From: Saccharopolyspora hordei
GTDB taxonomy: Bacteria > Actinomycetota > Actinomycetes > Mycobacteriales > Pseudonocardiaceae
DNA length: 64,000 bases
Reading direction: 5' to 3'
Assembly: GCF_013410345.1 (NCBI RefSeq)
Contig: NZ_JACCFJ010000001.1
Location: 1,240,001 to 1,304,000 of the forward strand
The position numbers were made by a program, and so were the translations under genes. The first letter of the stretch is position 1; each line of letters opens with the position of its first letter. The notes beneath the pieces were generated by a model, which was not told the origin of the DNA, did not search any database, and saw only the letters and a list, made by a program, of their open reading frames with translations. Positions 24,751-33,713 of this stretch are shown one piece after another.

Positions 24751-26136
24751 ATGGTTGACTTCGGGGTCATAAGCGACGGCTTCTCCAGGATCACCGGGAT
24801 CGGTGAGACGCGAGCCGAGGAGCAGCGCCGCCGCATGGCGGAGGAAGCTGCCGCCGCCATCCAGAAGCGCGAGCAGCAGCTGACCAAGCAGCAGGCGGGT
24901 CTGGATATCCAGGGCACTGACCCGGCTTCGATCACCCAGCACGACAACTGGAACGACTGGGACCACGCTCGGCTCTACAACCAGCTCGGGCAGTCGCTGA
25001 AGCCGGACCAGATCAACGAGTCCGGTCAGGCCTGGGTGAAGCTCGGGGAGTCGATCGCTCAGATCTTCGCCGACCTCGAGCCAGAGACCCGCAAGGCCGC
25101 TGGTGATGAGCTCCAAGGCGAAGCGGCCGAGGCCGGTCTTAATGCTGCGAAACCGCTGCAGGAGTGGGGCCAGCAGTTCGGCGATGCCGTGCGCGGCACT
25201 GGGCTGAAGATCCAAGAGGCCGGGAACGCTGCGGCCCAGACCAAGATGACCATGGAGCCCCCGAAGGAGTTCGACGGCTTCCGCTTGGGCGTCCGAAGCA
25301 TCATCCCGGGCGGTGGCGTCGTCGACGTTGCTCAGCAGCTGATGGAGCAGCGGGAGGCTGAGCAGAAGGCTCGGCAGCTCGTGCAGAACGTCTACGCCAA
25401 CGGCTACCAGGCCGTCGACAGCAGCACGCCCGCGTTCCCCCCGCCTGTCGACCCGTTGAACCCGCCGCCCCCGCCGGACCAGGGGCGGAGCACCACGCAG
25501 GGCATCTCCTCCACGCCGTCCGGCATCTCCGGCAACCCCACCGGGGGCGGCACCGTGCCGGGTGGCGGGAGTGTGCCCAGCGGCAGCGTTCCCAGTGGCT
25601 ACACGCCTCCGTCGCAGACCGGTTCGCAGTGGGCCGGCCAGACGCCGAACCTGCCCGGGGGCGGGCACGGCATGCCGGGGCCCGGTAGCAACGCGCCCGG
25701 TGGTGGCGGTGGCGCCGGCTTCATCGGCGCGATGCCGCCCGGTGCCGGCGGTGCCGGTGGCATGGGCGCTGGTGGCCGTGGCGGTCTCGGTGCCGGTGGT
25801 GCCGGTGCTCGCGGGGCCGGTGCCGGTGGCGCGATGGGCGCCGGCGGTCGTGCTGGTGCCGGTGGGCCCGGTCTGGGCGCTGCCGGCCGTGCGGGCATGG
25901 GTGGTCTCGGTGCCGGTGGGGCTGCCGGTGCTGGTGCCGTGGGTGGCGCCGCGGGCGGTGCCGCTGGTCGTGGTGCCGGTGGCATGGGTGCCGGTGCCGG
26001 TGCTGCTGGTCAGCGCGGCCAGGGCAGCGAGGACCAGGAGCACGAGCGGCCGAGCTGGCTCGAGGAGCAGGACGACATCTGGTTGGACGACATGCCCAAG
26101 ACCGCTCCGCCGGTCTTCGGTGACTGGAGCAGGTGA
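24751..26136 (+). CDS. Large Gly/Ala-rich T7SS substrate-like protein
   Basis: A 461-aa protein. The N-terminal 220 residues are helical (HDNWNDWDHARLYNQ; QAWVKLGESIAQIF), like PPE-type substrates. A Pro-rich hinge (PPPVDPLNPPPPPDQG) leads to about 190 residues of Gly/Ala repeats rich in GAGG and MGAGG. The end is the conserved tail E-x-E-R-P-S-W-L-E-E-x-D-D-I-W...PPVFG, shared in form with the proteins at 12549 and 34720. EspG is encoded immediately downstream with overlapping stop and start. EspG proteins chaperone PPE-like substrates, so this is its likely client. Confidence 0.8.
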   Translation: MVDFGVISDGFSRITGIGETRAEEQRRRMAEEAAAAIQKREQQLTKQQAGLDIQGTDPASITQHDNWNDWDHARLYNQLGQSLKPDQINESGQAWVKLGESIAQIFADLEPETRKAAGDELQGEAAEAGLNAAKPLQEWGQQFGDAVRGTGLKIQEAGNAAAQTKMTMEPPKEFDGFRLGVRSIIPGGGVVDVAQQLMEQREAEQKARQLVQNVYANGYQAVDSSTPAFPPPVDPLNPPPPPDQGRSTTQGISSTPSGISGNPTGGGTVPGGGSVPSGSVPSGYTPPSQTGSQWAGQTPNLPGGGHGMPGPGSNAPGGGGGAGFIGAMPPGAGGAGGMGAGGRGGLGAGGAGARGAGAGGAMGAGGRAGAGGPGLGAAGRAGMGGLGAGGAAGAGAVGGAAGGAAGRGAGGMGAGAGAAGQRGQGSEDQEHERPSWLEEQDDIWLDDMPKTAPPVFGDWSR

Positions 26137-26972
26137 CGGGGGTAGGCGTGTCCGAGCGTTGGCTGTTGCCACCGCTGTGGTTCGACTTGTGCTGGGAACT
26201 GGGTGGTTTCGACGAGTACCCGTTCCCGATCGCGGTGCGTTCGCACGGCGCGACGCTGGAGGAGCGCGCCGTGCTGCGCCAGCGCGCCATGCCGGAGATG
26301 CAGGCCGCGGGGCTGCTCAACGGCAACGGGCTGGCGCCGCGGTTCGCGCAGGTGCTCGCCCAGCTCGCCAAACCCGGCCTGTGGGTCGAGGGGATCTGGC
26401 TGCCCGACGCGACCACCGAGTCGCCCGTGCGGCTCATGTCGGTGGCCACCGAAGAAGGCGCGCTGCTGCTCGTGCAGGACTCCGGCGAGTCCCAGAGCTA
26501 CGGCGGTGACCTGCGGATCTCCGTGCACCCGCGGACGTCCGTGGTGGCGGCGGCGCTGCAGGGCATGCCCCCGGCGCCGCCCGGCAAGCGCCCGCGCCTC
26601 GCCGTGCCGTGCGCCGACCTCGCGGAGGAGCAGAAGTCCGCTCCGGACGAGAACTTCGAGGAGATGGACATGATGCAGTCGGCCACGCCCGCCCGAGCCG
26701 GCAAGTCGCCCGCCGACACGCTGCGCGCCGCCCTCGACGAGCAGCACGTCCGGGACGGCCAGCTCGTGGTGAACATGCGGGACCAGTACGGCCGCACGCG
26801 CCGCTCCCAGGTCCTCAAGTGGTTCGACGCGTCCGAACCCGACGGGCGCTACGGCCTCACCCAGCAGCAGCGCCCCGGCGTCGGGCCCGAGCTGGTGCTG
26901 GCACCGCTCACCCCGCAGGACCTGGGCCGGGCCCTGGAGAACCGGGTCGCCGAAGTCCGCTCCGCCGCCTGA
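26133..26972 (+). CDS. EspG-family T7SS chaperone
   Basis: A 279-aa cytosolic protein of the EspG (ESX secretion-associated) family. The opening SERWLLPPLWFDLCWELGGFDEYPFPI and the mixed alpha/beta composition with GLWVEGIWLP fit the family, which binds PPE-like substrates and keeps them soluble before export. The GTG at 26133 overlaps the preceding stop (GTGA). An in-frame GTG at 26148, giving MSERWLLPP, is an equally plausible start. The residue stretch at about 170-200 is acidic and probably disordered. Position after a PPE-like gene supports the chaperone assignment. Confidence 0.88.
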   Translation: MTGVGVSERWLLPPLWFDLCWELGGFDEYPFPIAVRSHGATLEERAVLRQRAMPEMQAAGLLNGNGLAPRFAQVLAQLAKPGLWVEGIWLPDATTESPVRLMSVATEEGALLLVQDSGESQSYGGDLRISVHPRTSVVAAALQGMPPAPPGKRPRLAVPCADLAEEQKSAPDENFEEMDMMQSATPARAGKSPADTLRAALDEQHVRDGQLVVNMRDQYGRTRRSQVLKWFDASEPDGRYGLTQQQRPGVGPELVLAPLTPQDLGRALENRVAEVRSAA

Positions 26973-27217
26973 CGCTGCCGGACTCCTGCGCCCGGAACGT
27001 CCGCTAGGTTGAGCGCGGAGCCGCCGGTCGGTGCACCGTCGTCCGGACACGCCCGGTCCTCGGCGATCGCACAGCGTGCTCGATTCGGGGCAGACTGTTG
27101 GTGCGCTCGCCCCCTCTCCCCCTAGGGTGCTCGAGGGGAGTCGGCGCGTCGGGGTGGTCGGCGGTCGGACGACGACGTCGCCAGGGCGGCGCTCCGGCGA
27201 CGGTGAAGGAGTTCTGG

Positions 27218-29002
27218 GTGTCCCTGCACGTCTCGATCGACTTCGGCACGTCGAGCACATGCACGGTGGTCTCGGTCGGCGGCGCCGAACCACAGGTCGT
27301 GGTCATCGACGGCCAACCGCTGGTCCCGTCCGCGGTGTTCGCCGCGGCCGACGGCACGCTGTTCGTCGGCCACGAGGCCGAGCGGCAGGCAGCGGTCGAC
27401 CCGGCCCGGTTCGAGCCGCACCCGAAGCGCCGCATCGACGAGGGCGAACTGCTGCTCGGCACCACCGTGCTCAAGGTCGGCGACGTGATCCGCGCCGTGC
27501 TGCAGCGCGCCGTCGGCGAAGCCCGGCGCTTCGCCGGGGGCGCGGCCGTCGACCTGCTCGTGCTCACCCACCCCGCCGACTGGGGATCGGTCCGCACCGC
27601 CGAGCTGCGCCAGGCCGCCGCCGGGCTCGGCAAGGAGATCGTGCTCGTGCCCGAGCCGGTCGCCGCCGCGGTCTTCCACTCCGCCGGGCACGGGCTCCCC
27701 GACGGTGGCGCGCTCGCCGTGCTCGACCTCGGCGGCGGCACCGTGGACGCCAGCGTCGTCCGCAAGCAGGGCGCGTCGTTCCAGGTGCTGGCCACCCGCG
27801 GCGACCCGAACTTCGGCGGCGCCGACATCGACCAGGCCCTGCTGGAGCACATCGGCACGCTCGTCTCCGGCACCGACCCCGACGCCTGGACCAAGCTCAT
27901 CGAGGGCCGCGAGATGGCCGACCGCCGGCGCGGCCGCGTGGTGCGCCAGGACGTGCGCGGCGCCAAGGAGACCCTCTCCCGGCACACCTACACCGACGTG
28001 CCGATGCCGCCGCCGTTCTCCGACGCGCACGTCACCCGCGCCGACCTCGAATCGCTCATCGCGGCCCCGCTGGGCAAGGCCGCCGACCTGGTGCTGACCA
28101 CGCTGCGCGAGGGCCGCGTGCCGCGCCAGCAGCTGGCCGGGGTGTTCCTCGTCGGCGGGTCGAGCCGGATCCCGATGGTGTCGCGGCTGATCCACGAACG
28201 CACCGGCGTGGTGCCCACCACCCTCGACCAGCCGGAAACCGTCGTGGCGCGCGGCGCGCTGCGCGCGGTCCGGCTCGACCCGGAGCGCACCGGGGGCCTG
28301 GCGCCGGCCGGTGCCTGGGCCGGGACGACGACGGTCCGCTCGGTGCCGAGGCCCGTCCCGCCCCCCGCCGTCACCGCGGGCGATCCGCTCAGCCGCGCCC
28401 GCACCGTCGTCATCGGCGGTGGCGACGCCACGGTGCCGGTCGCCAAGCCGCAGCGCCGCGGCGGCCGCACGCTGCCCTGGCTGATCGGCAGCGGCGCCGC
28501 GGCCGTGGTCGCCGCCGGGGTGGTCATCGCGCTGCTCTTCGCCAGCAACGGGCCGGACGCCGCCGCCGAGCAGCAGGTGGTGGCCTACGACTACCGGTTC
28601 AGCTACCCCGGAGACTGGGAGCACGTCGGCGGCGACGCCTCGAAGTTCCAGACCCTCGTGCAGCCCAAGGACGGGGACCAGGGGTCGATGATCGCCGTCG
28701 AGGAGGGCCGGCTCGGCTTCGACACCGACTCCGACCGCTCCCGCGCGGTGGAGATGCTGCGCGCGGAGTACGAGCAGTCCGTCGCCGCGGGCAAGCCGTT
28801 CTCCGGATTCACCGCGAACGGCAGTTTCGGCGGCAAGGAAGTGGTGTACTACCAGGAGGTCCTGCCGGAGACGACCGTCGAGTGGTACACGCTCTACCGC
28901 GGCCAGTACAAGGTGAGCGTCGGCTGCAAGTACGCGCCTGCCGGCAAGGACGTCGTGCGCCGCGCGTGCGAGCGGGTGGTCCGGACGCTGGCGGTCGGCT
29001 GA
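27218..29002 (+). CDS. Hsp70-like protein with T7SS-associated C-terminal domain
   Basis: A 594-aa protein. The GTG at 27218 follows GAAGGAG by six bases. Residues 1-360 form a DnaK-type nucleotide-binding domain: phosphate-1 motif DFGTSSTCTVV, DLGGGTVDASVV, and GVFLVGGSSRIPMV. There is no substrate-binding domain. A linker leads to a single membrane segment (about 425-448, WLIGSGAAAVVAAGVVIAL). An extracytoplasmic domain of about 140 residues (YRFSYPGDWEHVGG to the end) resembles the C-terminal domain of type VII secretion-associated Rv3446c-family proteins. It probably links cytosolic ATP binding to the envelope near the ESX machine; this is inferred. Confidence 0.88.
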   Translation: MSLHVSIDFGTSSTCTVVSVGGAEPQVVVIDGQPLVPSAVFAAADGTLFVGHEAERQAAVDPARFEPHPKRRIDEGELLLGTTVLKVGDVIRAVLQRAVGEARRFAGGAAVDLLVLTHPADWGSVRTAELRQAAAGLGKEIVLVPEPVAAAVFHSAGHGLPDGGALAVLDLGGGTVDASVVRKQGASFQVLATRGDPNFGGADIDQALLEHIGTLVSGTDPDAWTKLIEGREMADRRRGRVVRQDVRGAKETLSRHTYTDVPMPPPFSDAHVTRADLESLIAAPLGKAADLVLTTLREGRVPRQQLAGVFLVGGSSRIPMVSRLIHERTGVVPTTLDQPETVVARGALRAVRLDPERTGGLAPAGAWAGTTTVRSVPRPVPPPAVTAGDPLSRARTVVIGGGDATVPVAKPQRRGGRTLPWLIGSGAAAVVAAGVVIALLFASNGPDAAAEQQVVAYDYRFSYPGDWEHVGGDASKFQTLVQPKDGDQGSMIAVEEGRLGFDTDSDRSRAVEMLRAEYEQSVAAGKPFSGFTANGSFGGKEVVYYQEVLPETTVEWYTLYRGQYKVSVGCKYAPAGKDVVRRACERVVRTLAVG

Positions 29003-29083
29003 ACCCGAGCACCGCGTTCCGCGCTCGGTGCGCGAGGACCACGGGTGAATTCGCTCGCACCAGCCGGGCGGGGAAGGCTCCAC

Positions 29084-29443
29084 ATGGACGCAGCAGAAGG
29101 TTCCGTCCGCTCGTTCCGCGCCGAAGTCGCCGCCGCGGTGGGCCGCGCTCACCGGGCCCGCGCCGAAGCGCACCGCCGCGCCACCGATTTCCGGGCGACG
29201 ACCGACCAACTGGTGGAGCAGCGGGGCGCGACCGCCGAGGGGGAGCAGCGCGCGGCGGCGTTGGCGCACCGCGACCGCATGGGACTCGCGGTTCCCGAAC
29301 TCACCGCAGCAGTTCCGAACGAGGGGTCCACTGCGGACACCCAGGACGCCGCCGAGAAAGCGCACAGGGACGAGGAATTGCAGGACCGCGCCCCGTCCGA
29401 CGGCAGCGACCTCGATTTTTCGCAAGCGCACATCATGCGCTGA
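29084..29443 (+). CDS. Charged coiled-coil hypothetical protein
   Basis: A 119-aa protein from the ATG at 29084, preceded by GGGGAAGG. The N-terminal 80 residues are an Ala/Arg/Glu-rich helix (VRSFRAEVAAAVGRAHRAR) with coiled-coil character. The C-terminus is acidic and ends GSDLDFSQAHIMR. The layout resembles the coiled-coil gene at 37331, which also starts with a helical FR-containing segment and ends in an acidic DxxF tail. It lies between the Hsp70-like gene and the WXG100 pair, so a T7SS accessory role is inferred. An in-frame GTG at 29045 is less likely. Confidence 0.6.
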   Translation: MDAAEGSVRSFRAEVAAAVGRAHRARAEAHRRATDFRATTDQLVEQRGATAEGEQRAAALAHRDRMGLAVPELTAAVPNEGSTADTQDAAEKAHRDEELQDRAPSDGSDLDFSQAHIMR

Positions 29444-29581
29444 CCTGCGGTTTCCGCGCACGACGTTTACATCAGCAACGGGTTCGGCAGAAATCGGGGA
29501 CAACCGGGAACCGATCGTGGCAATGTCTGCGTCGCAGGTTCATCCGAACTTGATGACGAGCTCGAAGGGGGTCATCCGAAG

Positions 29582-29893
29582 ATGGCTGGGATTGGTGCGG
29601 ACACCGAGGCGATCCAGCAGGCTGCGGTCGACATCGACGAGGCGCGCAACGCCGTGGAGCAGGCGCTGCAGCAGCTGAGCAGCCAGCTGGAGGGCCCGGT
29701 CACGAACTGGAAGGGCGCGGCCGCGGACGTCTTCCGGAAGCTGATGGAGCAGTACGAGGAGAGCGGCAAGAAGATCATCCAGAAGCTCGACGAGCTGGGC
29801 CAGAACGTGCAGTCCTCGGGTCAGGACTACGCGCAGACCCAGGAGGAGCAGGCCCAGGAGATCTCCAAGATCGCCAGCCTGCTCGACGGCTGA
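29582..29893 (+). CDS. WXG100-family protein (EsxB-like)
   Basis: A 103-aa small ESX substrate. The central turn is NWKGAAADVF (WXG form with Lys), flanked by two long helices, the classic helical hairpin of WXG100 dimers. At the C-terminus the secretion motif is atypical: the candidate YxxxD/E reads YAQTQE, with Gln at the acidic position. It pairs with the WXG100 gene 58 bases downstream, as esxB/esxA do. AAGGGGG lies upstream of the ATG. No enzymatic part. Confidence 0.93.
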   Translation: MAGIGADTEAIQQAAVDIDEARNAVEQALQQLSSQLEGPVTNWKGAAADVFRKLMEQYEESGKKIIQKLDELGQNVQSSGQDYAQTQEEQAQEISKIASLLDG

Positions 29894-29950
29894 CGCTCCC
29901 GCGAACGCACACTCCACGTTCATCAGCACGAGCACTCGAGGGGATAGACA

Positions 29951-30241
29951 ATGAGCGAGATCAACGTCAACTTCGCGGAGCTGCAGCAGGCTTCCGATGA
30001 CCTGCAGGCCGCGGCCCAGAAGATCCAGGCCGAGCTCGACGACCTGGAGAGCAAGATCCAGAAGCTGGTCTCCACCTGGGAGGGTGAGGCCCAGGAGGCG
30101 TACTACGCCGCTCAGAAGGAGTGGGACGAGGAAGCCGCCAAGATGCAGGAGACCGCGGCCAAGATGGGCATGGCGGTCGGTGCCGCCAACGAGGCCTTCC
30201 AGGCCGGTGAGAAGAAGAACGCCAGCCGCTTCGGTGGCTGA
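29951..30241 (+). CDS. WXG100-family protein (EsxA-like)
   Basis: A 96-aa WXG100 protein. The turn is STWEGEAQEAYY. Two helices of Gln/Glu/Lys-rich sequence flank it. A C-terminal YxxxD/E motif is not present; the nearest match is FQAGE. It probably forms a heterodimer with the upstream protein and leaves through EccC. GAGGGG precedes the ATG. A strong terminator follows 20 bases after the stop. Confidence 0.93.
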   Translation: MSEINVNFAELQQASDDLQAAAQKIQAELDDLESKIQKLVSTWEGEAQEAYYAAQKEWDEEAAKMQETAAKMGMAVGAANEAFQAGEKKNASRFGG

Positions 30242-30260
30242 TCTCACGCGATGAGCGCCT

Positions 30261-30292
30261 GAAGCGGCCCCGGCGATCGCCGGGGCCGCTTC
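30261..30292 (+). terminator. Terminator after WXG100 pair
   Basis: Perfect loopless 16-bp inverted repeat GAAGCGGCCCCGGCGA / TCGCCGGGGCCGCTTC, 20 bases after the second WXG100 gene. Confidence 0.8.
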
Positions 30293-30357
30293 GCTGCTAC
30301 ATTCAACTCGGCGATCTGCCTGGTCAACGTCCTCGCCCCCGCTACCGAGGACCCGTT

Positions 30358-30387
30358 TTGACCGGGCCAGAAGCCACCAAGTACCCT
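30358..30387 (+). promoter_or_regulatory. Promoter of rplM-rpsI
   Basis: TTGACC (30358-30363) and TACCCT (30382-30387) are separated by 18 bases, a good match to the housekeeping sigma consensus. Transcription would start near 30394, leaving a GC-rich leader of about 165 bases before rplM. The rest of the 30242-30557 gap holds only the terminator above and this leader. Confidence 0.65.
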
Positions 30388-30557
30388 CATTCTTTGTTGT
30401 GCGGTGCGCGGCTGCAGCTCGCGCCAGCGGACCGGGTCTGCGGACCACGGTCCCGGCGGCGGTGCTGGCGGACGCGCCGATCCCCCGGAGGGGTCGGCCG
30501 ACGTGATCGAGACGGGCTCCGCACTGACGATTCCGACGCGAACGACGAGGTAGACCC

Positions 30558-31000
30558 GTGCGCACGTACAGCCCGAAGCCCGGCGAGGTGACCCGCGCCT
30601 GGCACGTGATCGACGCCGAGGATGTTGTGCTCGGCCGGTTGGCAACTCAGGCCGCGACGCTGCTGCGCGGCAAGCACAAGCCGACCTACGCACCGCACGT
30701 GGACACCGGCGACTTCGTCGTCATCATCAACGCTGAGAAGGTTGCCCTCACCGGCAACAAGCGTGAGCAGGCGTTCCACTACCGGCACAGCGGTTACCCG
30801 GGTGGTCTGCGCAAGCAGTCCTTCGGTGAGGTGCTGGAGAAGCACCCCGAGCGGTTGCTCGAGAAGGCGATCAAGGGCATGCTCCCGAAGAACAAGCTCG
30901 GCCGGGCCATGGGCAAGAAGCTCAAGGTCTACGCCGGTCCGGAGCACCCGCACCAGGCCCAGAACCCGCAGCCGTTCGAGATCAAAGCGAAGGTCCAGAA

Positions 31001-31004
<4 letters not shown>
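30558..31004 (+). CDS. rplM: 50S ribosomal protein L13
   Basis: Ribosomal protein L13, 148 aa. It starts at a GTG ([20 protein letters not shown]) with GAGG upstream. Family landmarks include VLGRLAT, the [16 protein letters not shown] segment and [11 protein letters not shown]. Its end overlaps the rpsI start by four bases, so the two are translated together as in most bacteria. Confidence 0.99.
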
Positions 31005-31480
<476 letters not shown>

Positions 31481-31500
31481 CGCGAGAGCAGACACGGACC

Positions 31501-31543
31501 GCGGGAGCAGTCGACAGTCCACAACGGACGCGGCTGCTCCCGC
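31501..31543 (+). terminator. Hairpin after rpsI
   Basis: A 10-bp inverted repeat GCGGGAGCAG / CTGCTCCCGC with a 23-base loop, 20 bases after the rpsI stop. It probably ends or attenuates the ribosomal transcript before glmM. Confidence 0.5.
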
Positions 31544-31732
31544 AGTCGTTTGCGCAGCCGATCTCCCCGTCCGTCGTTGGACATCACGGCTCCGCCGGTG
31601 CGCGGTCACGCGCGGTCGGCCCGCGGGGGGGACCTCGGCGGTGCGAGCTGTGAACGTGCTCACCAGAATGAGCAGGCGGCGCACGTCGACCGCGGGACGG
31701 GCGCGCCGATGGACGAGGAGGACTTGCTGCTG

Positions 31733-33067
31733 ATGTCTCGGTTGTTCGGCACCGACGGGGTGCGTGGGCTGGCCAACGACGACCTGACCCCGGAACTGGC
31801 CATGTCGGTGGCCGCCGCGGCAGCCCGGGTGCTCTACGACCGGGACGGCTCCCAGCGCCGCGTCGCGCTGGTCGGCCGCGACCCGCGGGCCAGCGGCGAG
31901 ATGCTGGAGGCCGCCGTCACCGCGGGCCTGACCTCGGCCGGGGCGGACGTGCTGCGGGTCGGCGTGCTGCCCACCCCGGCGGTCGCGCACCTGGTGGCCG
32001 AGCTCGGCGCGGACCTCGGGGTGATGATCTCCGCCTCGCACAACCCGATGCCGGACAACGGGATCAAGCTCTTCGCGGCCGGCGGGCACAAGCTGCCGGA
32101 CGCGGTCGAGGACGAGATCGAGGCGCGGCTCGACGAGCAGGTCCAGCGCCCGACCGGGGTGCACGTCGGCCGGGTGCGCGACGTGCCGGACGCGGTGCGC
32201 CGCTACGTCGACCACCTGCTCGCCGCGGCCCCGCAGCCGCTGAACGGGCTCAAGGTCGTGGTGGACTGCGCCAACGGCGCGGCCGCGACCGCGGCCCCGG
32301 AGGCCTACCGGCGGGCGGGTGCCGAGGTGGTGGCGATCAACGCCGAGCCGGACGGCCTCAACATCAACGACGGGGTCGGCTCCACGCACCTCGAGGTGCT
32401 GCAGGCCGCCGTGGTCGACCACGGCGCGGACCTGGGCGTGGCGCACGACGGGGACGCCGACCGCTGCCTCGCGGTGGACGCCTCCGGCGCGGCGGTGGAC
32501 GGCGACCAGATCATGGCGATCCTCGCGGTGGCCATGCAGGAGTCCGGGGAGCTCACCGACAACACGCTGGTCGCGACGGTCATGAGCAACCTCGGCCTGC
32601 ACCTGGCGATGCGCGAGCAGGGCGTCACCCTGCGCACCACGGCGGTCGGCGACCGCTACGTCCTGGAGGAGCTGCGCGCCGGTGGCTACGCCCTCGGCGG
32701 CGAGCAGTCTGGCCACGTCGTGCTGCCCGGCCACGCCACCACCGGGGACGGCCTGCTCACCGCGCTGCGCCTGATGGGGCGCGTGGCGGCCACCGGCACC
32801 CCGCTGGCGTCGCTGGCCAAGGTGATGCGTCGGCTGCCGCAGGTGCTGATCAACGTCCGGGTCGCGGACAAGGTGGCGGCGGTGGCCTCGCCCGAGGTCA
32901 TCGCGGCGGTGTCGCAGACCGAGACCGAGCTGGGCGAGACCGGGCGCGTCCTGCTGCGCCCGTCCGGCACCGAGCAGCTGGTGCGGGTGATGGTCGAGGC
33001 CCGGACGGAGGAGAGCGCGCAGGCCGCGGCGGAGCGTTTGGCGGAGATCGTTGCCGCAAACCGGTGA
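31733..33067 (+). CDS. glmM: Phosphoglucosamine mutase
   Basis: Converts glucosamine-6-phosphate to glucosamine-1-phosphate for peptidoglycan precursor synthesis. It is 444 aa, the usual family length. It begins [16 protein letters not shown]. The phospho-serine is Ser102 in [13 protein letters not shown], the metal loop is DGDADRC, and the phosphate-binding loop near the C-terminus is [14 protein letters not shown]. The start is the ATG at 31733 with GAGGAGG about 12 bases upstream. glmS, the preceding pathway step, is encoded 8.9 kb downstream at 41923. Confidence 0.98.
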   Translation: MSRLFGTDGVRGLANDDLTPELAMSVAAAAARVLYDRDGSQRRVALVGRDPRASGEMLEAAVTAGLTSAGADVLRVGVLPTPAVAHLVAELGADLGVMISASHNPMPDNGIKLFAAGGHKLPDAVEDEIEARLDEQVQRPTGVHVGRVRDVPDAVRRYVDHLLAAAPQPLNGLKVVVDCANGAAATAAPEAYRRAGAEVVAINAEPDGLNINDGVGSTHLEVLQAAVVDHGADLGVAHDGDADRCLAVDASGAAVDGDQIMAILAVAMQESGELTDNTLVATVMSNLGLHLAMREQGVTLRTTAVGDRYVLEELRAGGYALGGEQSGHVVLPGHATTGDGLLTALRLMGRVAATGTPLASLAKVMRRLPQVLINVRVADKVAAVASPEVIAAVSQTETELGETGRVLLRPSGTEQLVRVMVEARTEESAQAAAERLAEIVAANR

Positions 33068-33076
33068 TCTTGTGAC

Positions 33077-33118
33077 GTGAGTCTCTCACGGATGGCCGAT
33101 CTGTGAGATCCTGCTCAC
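33077..33118 (+). promoter_or_regulatory. Paired GTGAG/CTCAC inverted repeats
   Basis: GTGAG-N3-CTCAC at 33077-33089 and GTGAG-N6-CTCAC at 33103-33118. The second ends directly at the ATG of the small membrane protein gene (33119). Two copies in 42 bases suggest an operator for the small-protein array, though the first could also act as a weak terminator for glmM. Confidence 0.45.
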
Positions 33119-33277
33119 ATGGGTGCCATCGTTGTCGCCATGATCGTCGGGCTCATCGCTGTCGGGCTCGTCGTCGGTCTCGTGATCTTCTCCGCAGTCG
33201 CGCTCGTCGGCGTCAAGGCCGTCAACGCCGCGCACGAGGGGCGGTCCAAGTTCGTCAACCGACGACGCCGGAGCTGA
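33119..33277 (+). CDS. 52-aa single-pass membrane protein
   Basis: Small protein of 52 residues beginning MGAIVVAMIVGLIAVGLVVG. Hydrophobic residues run from about 4 to 33, one or two short membrane spans, followed by a basic end (GRSKFVNRRRRS). No ribosome binding site is obvious, so translation may be leaderless or coupled to regulation at the adjoining inverted repeats. It is the first of five tiny membrane proteins in tandem. Function unknown. Confidence 0.6.
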   Translation: MGAIVVAMIVGLIAVGLVVGLVIFSAVALVGVKAVNAAHEGRSKFVNRRRRS

Positions 33278-33284
33278 TGCGACC

Positions 33285-33428
33285 ATGCGCGGACGGTTCT
33301 TCGGCGATCTGCTGATGGTGCTGGTGGTCCCACTGGTGTGCATGCTCGTGGGGGCCTTCGTGCTGGCCGTCGTCCTCGCCCAGAGCTGGGGACTGGGTTT
33401 CCTCCTGCCCACCGGCGGCGGGTACTGA
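33285..33428 (+). CDS. 47-aa membrane protein
   Basis: Small protein of 47 residues, seven bases after the preceding gene. It starts MRGRFFGDLLMVLVVPL and has one long hydrophobic span (about residues 9-33), ending in LPTGGGY. The basic N-terminus suggests the C-terminus faces outward. The close spacing suggests co-translation. No family recognised. Confidence 0.55.
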   Translation: MRGRFFGDLLMVLVVPLVCMLVGAFVLAVVLAQSWGLGFLLPTGGGY

Positions 33429-33538
33429 GGCTCCTGCCGGCGCGGGGGCCGCGTGCTGCTCGGATCCGGGGTTCTCCTGTCGTGCGTCCGGGGGCGTCCG
33501 ATAGGTTCTGCGGGCGGAACCGATGACGGGAGGGGCCG

Positions 33539-33694
33539 GTGTCTGTGGACTTTCTGCTCGTGCTCGTGGCGGGCATCGTCGCTGGAGCGGGCGGGGGTGT
33601 CATCGTCGGGTTCGCGATGACGAAGGAGAAGGCGCAGCAGTTCCCGCCGCCGGGCATGCCGCCGTACCCGCCGCAGGGTCCGTACCGCCAGTGA
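33539..33694 (+). CDS. 51-aa membrane protein with PPQGPY tail
   Basis: Small protein of 51 residues, GTG start with GGGAGGGG just upstream. The hydrophobic N-terminal half (SVDFLLVLVAGIVAGAGGG) contains a Gly-rich membrane span. A short charged turn (MTKEKAQQ) leads to a Pro/Gly/Tyr tail (PPYPPQGPYRQ). The same span-charge-tail plan is seen in the next two genes, so the three look like paralogues. Function unknown. Confidence 0.65.
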   Translation: MSVDFLLVLVAGIVAGAGGGVIVGFAMTKEKAQQFPPPGMPPYPPQGPYRQ

Positions 33695-33713
33695 CTCCCG
33701 GGGGAGGGAATCC

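Noticed and set aside
25720-26030. Tandem GGTGCCGGTGG-like repeats, first considered as a minisatellite or CRISPR-like array
   Set aside because: They are in frame and encode the Gly/Ala-rich region of the substrate-like protein. There are no regular spacers.
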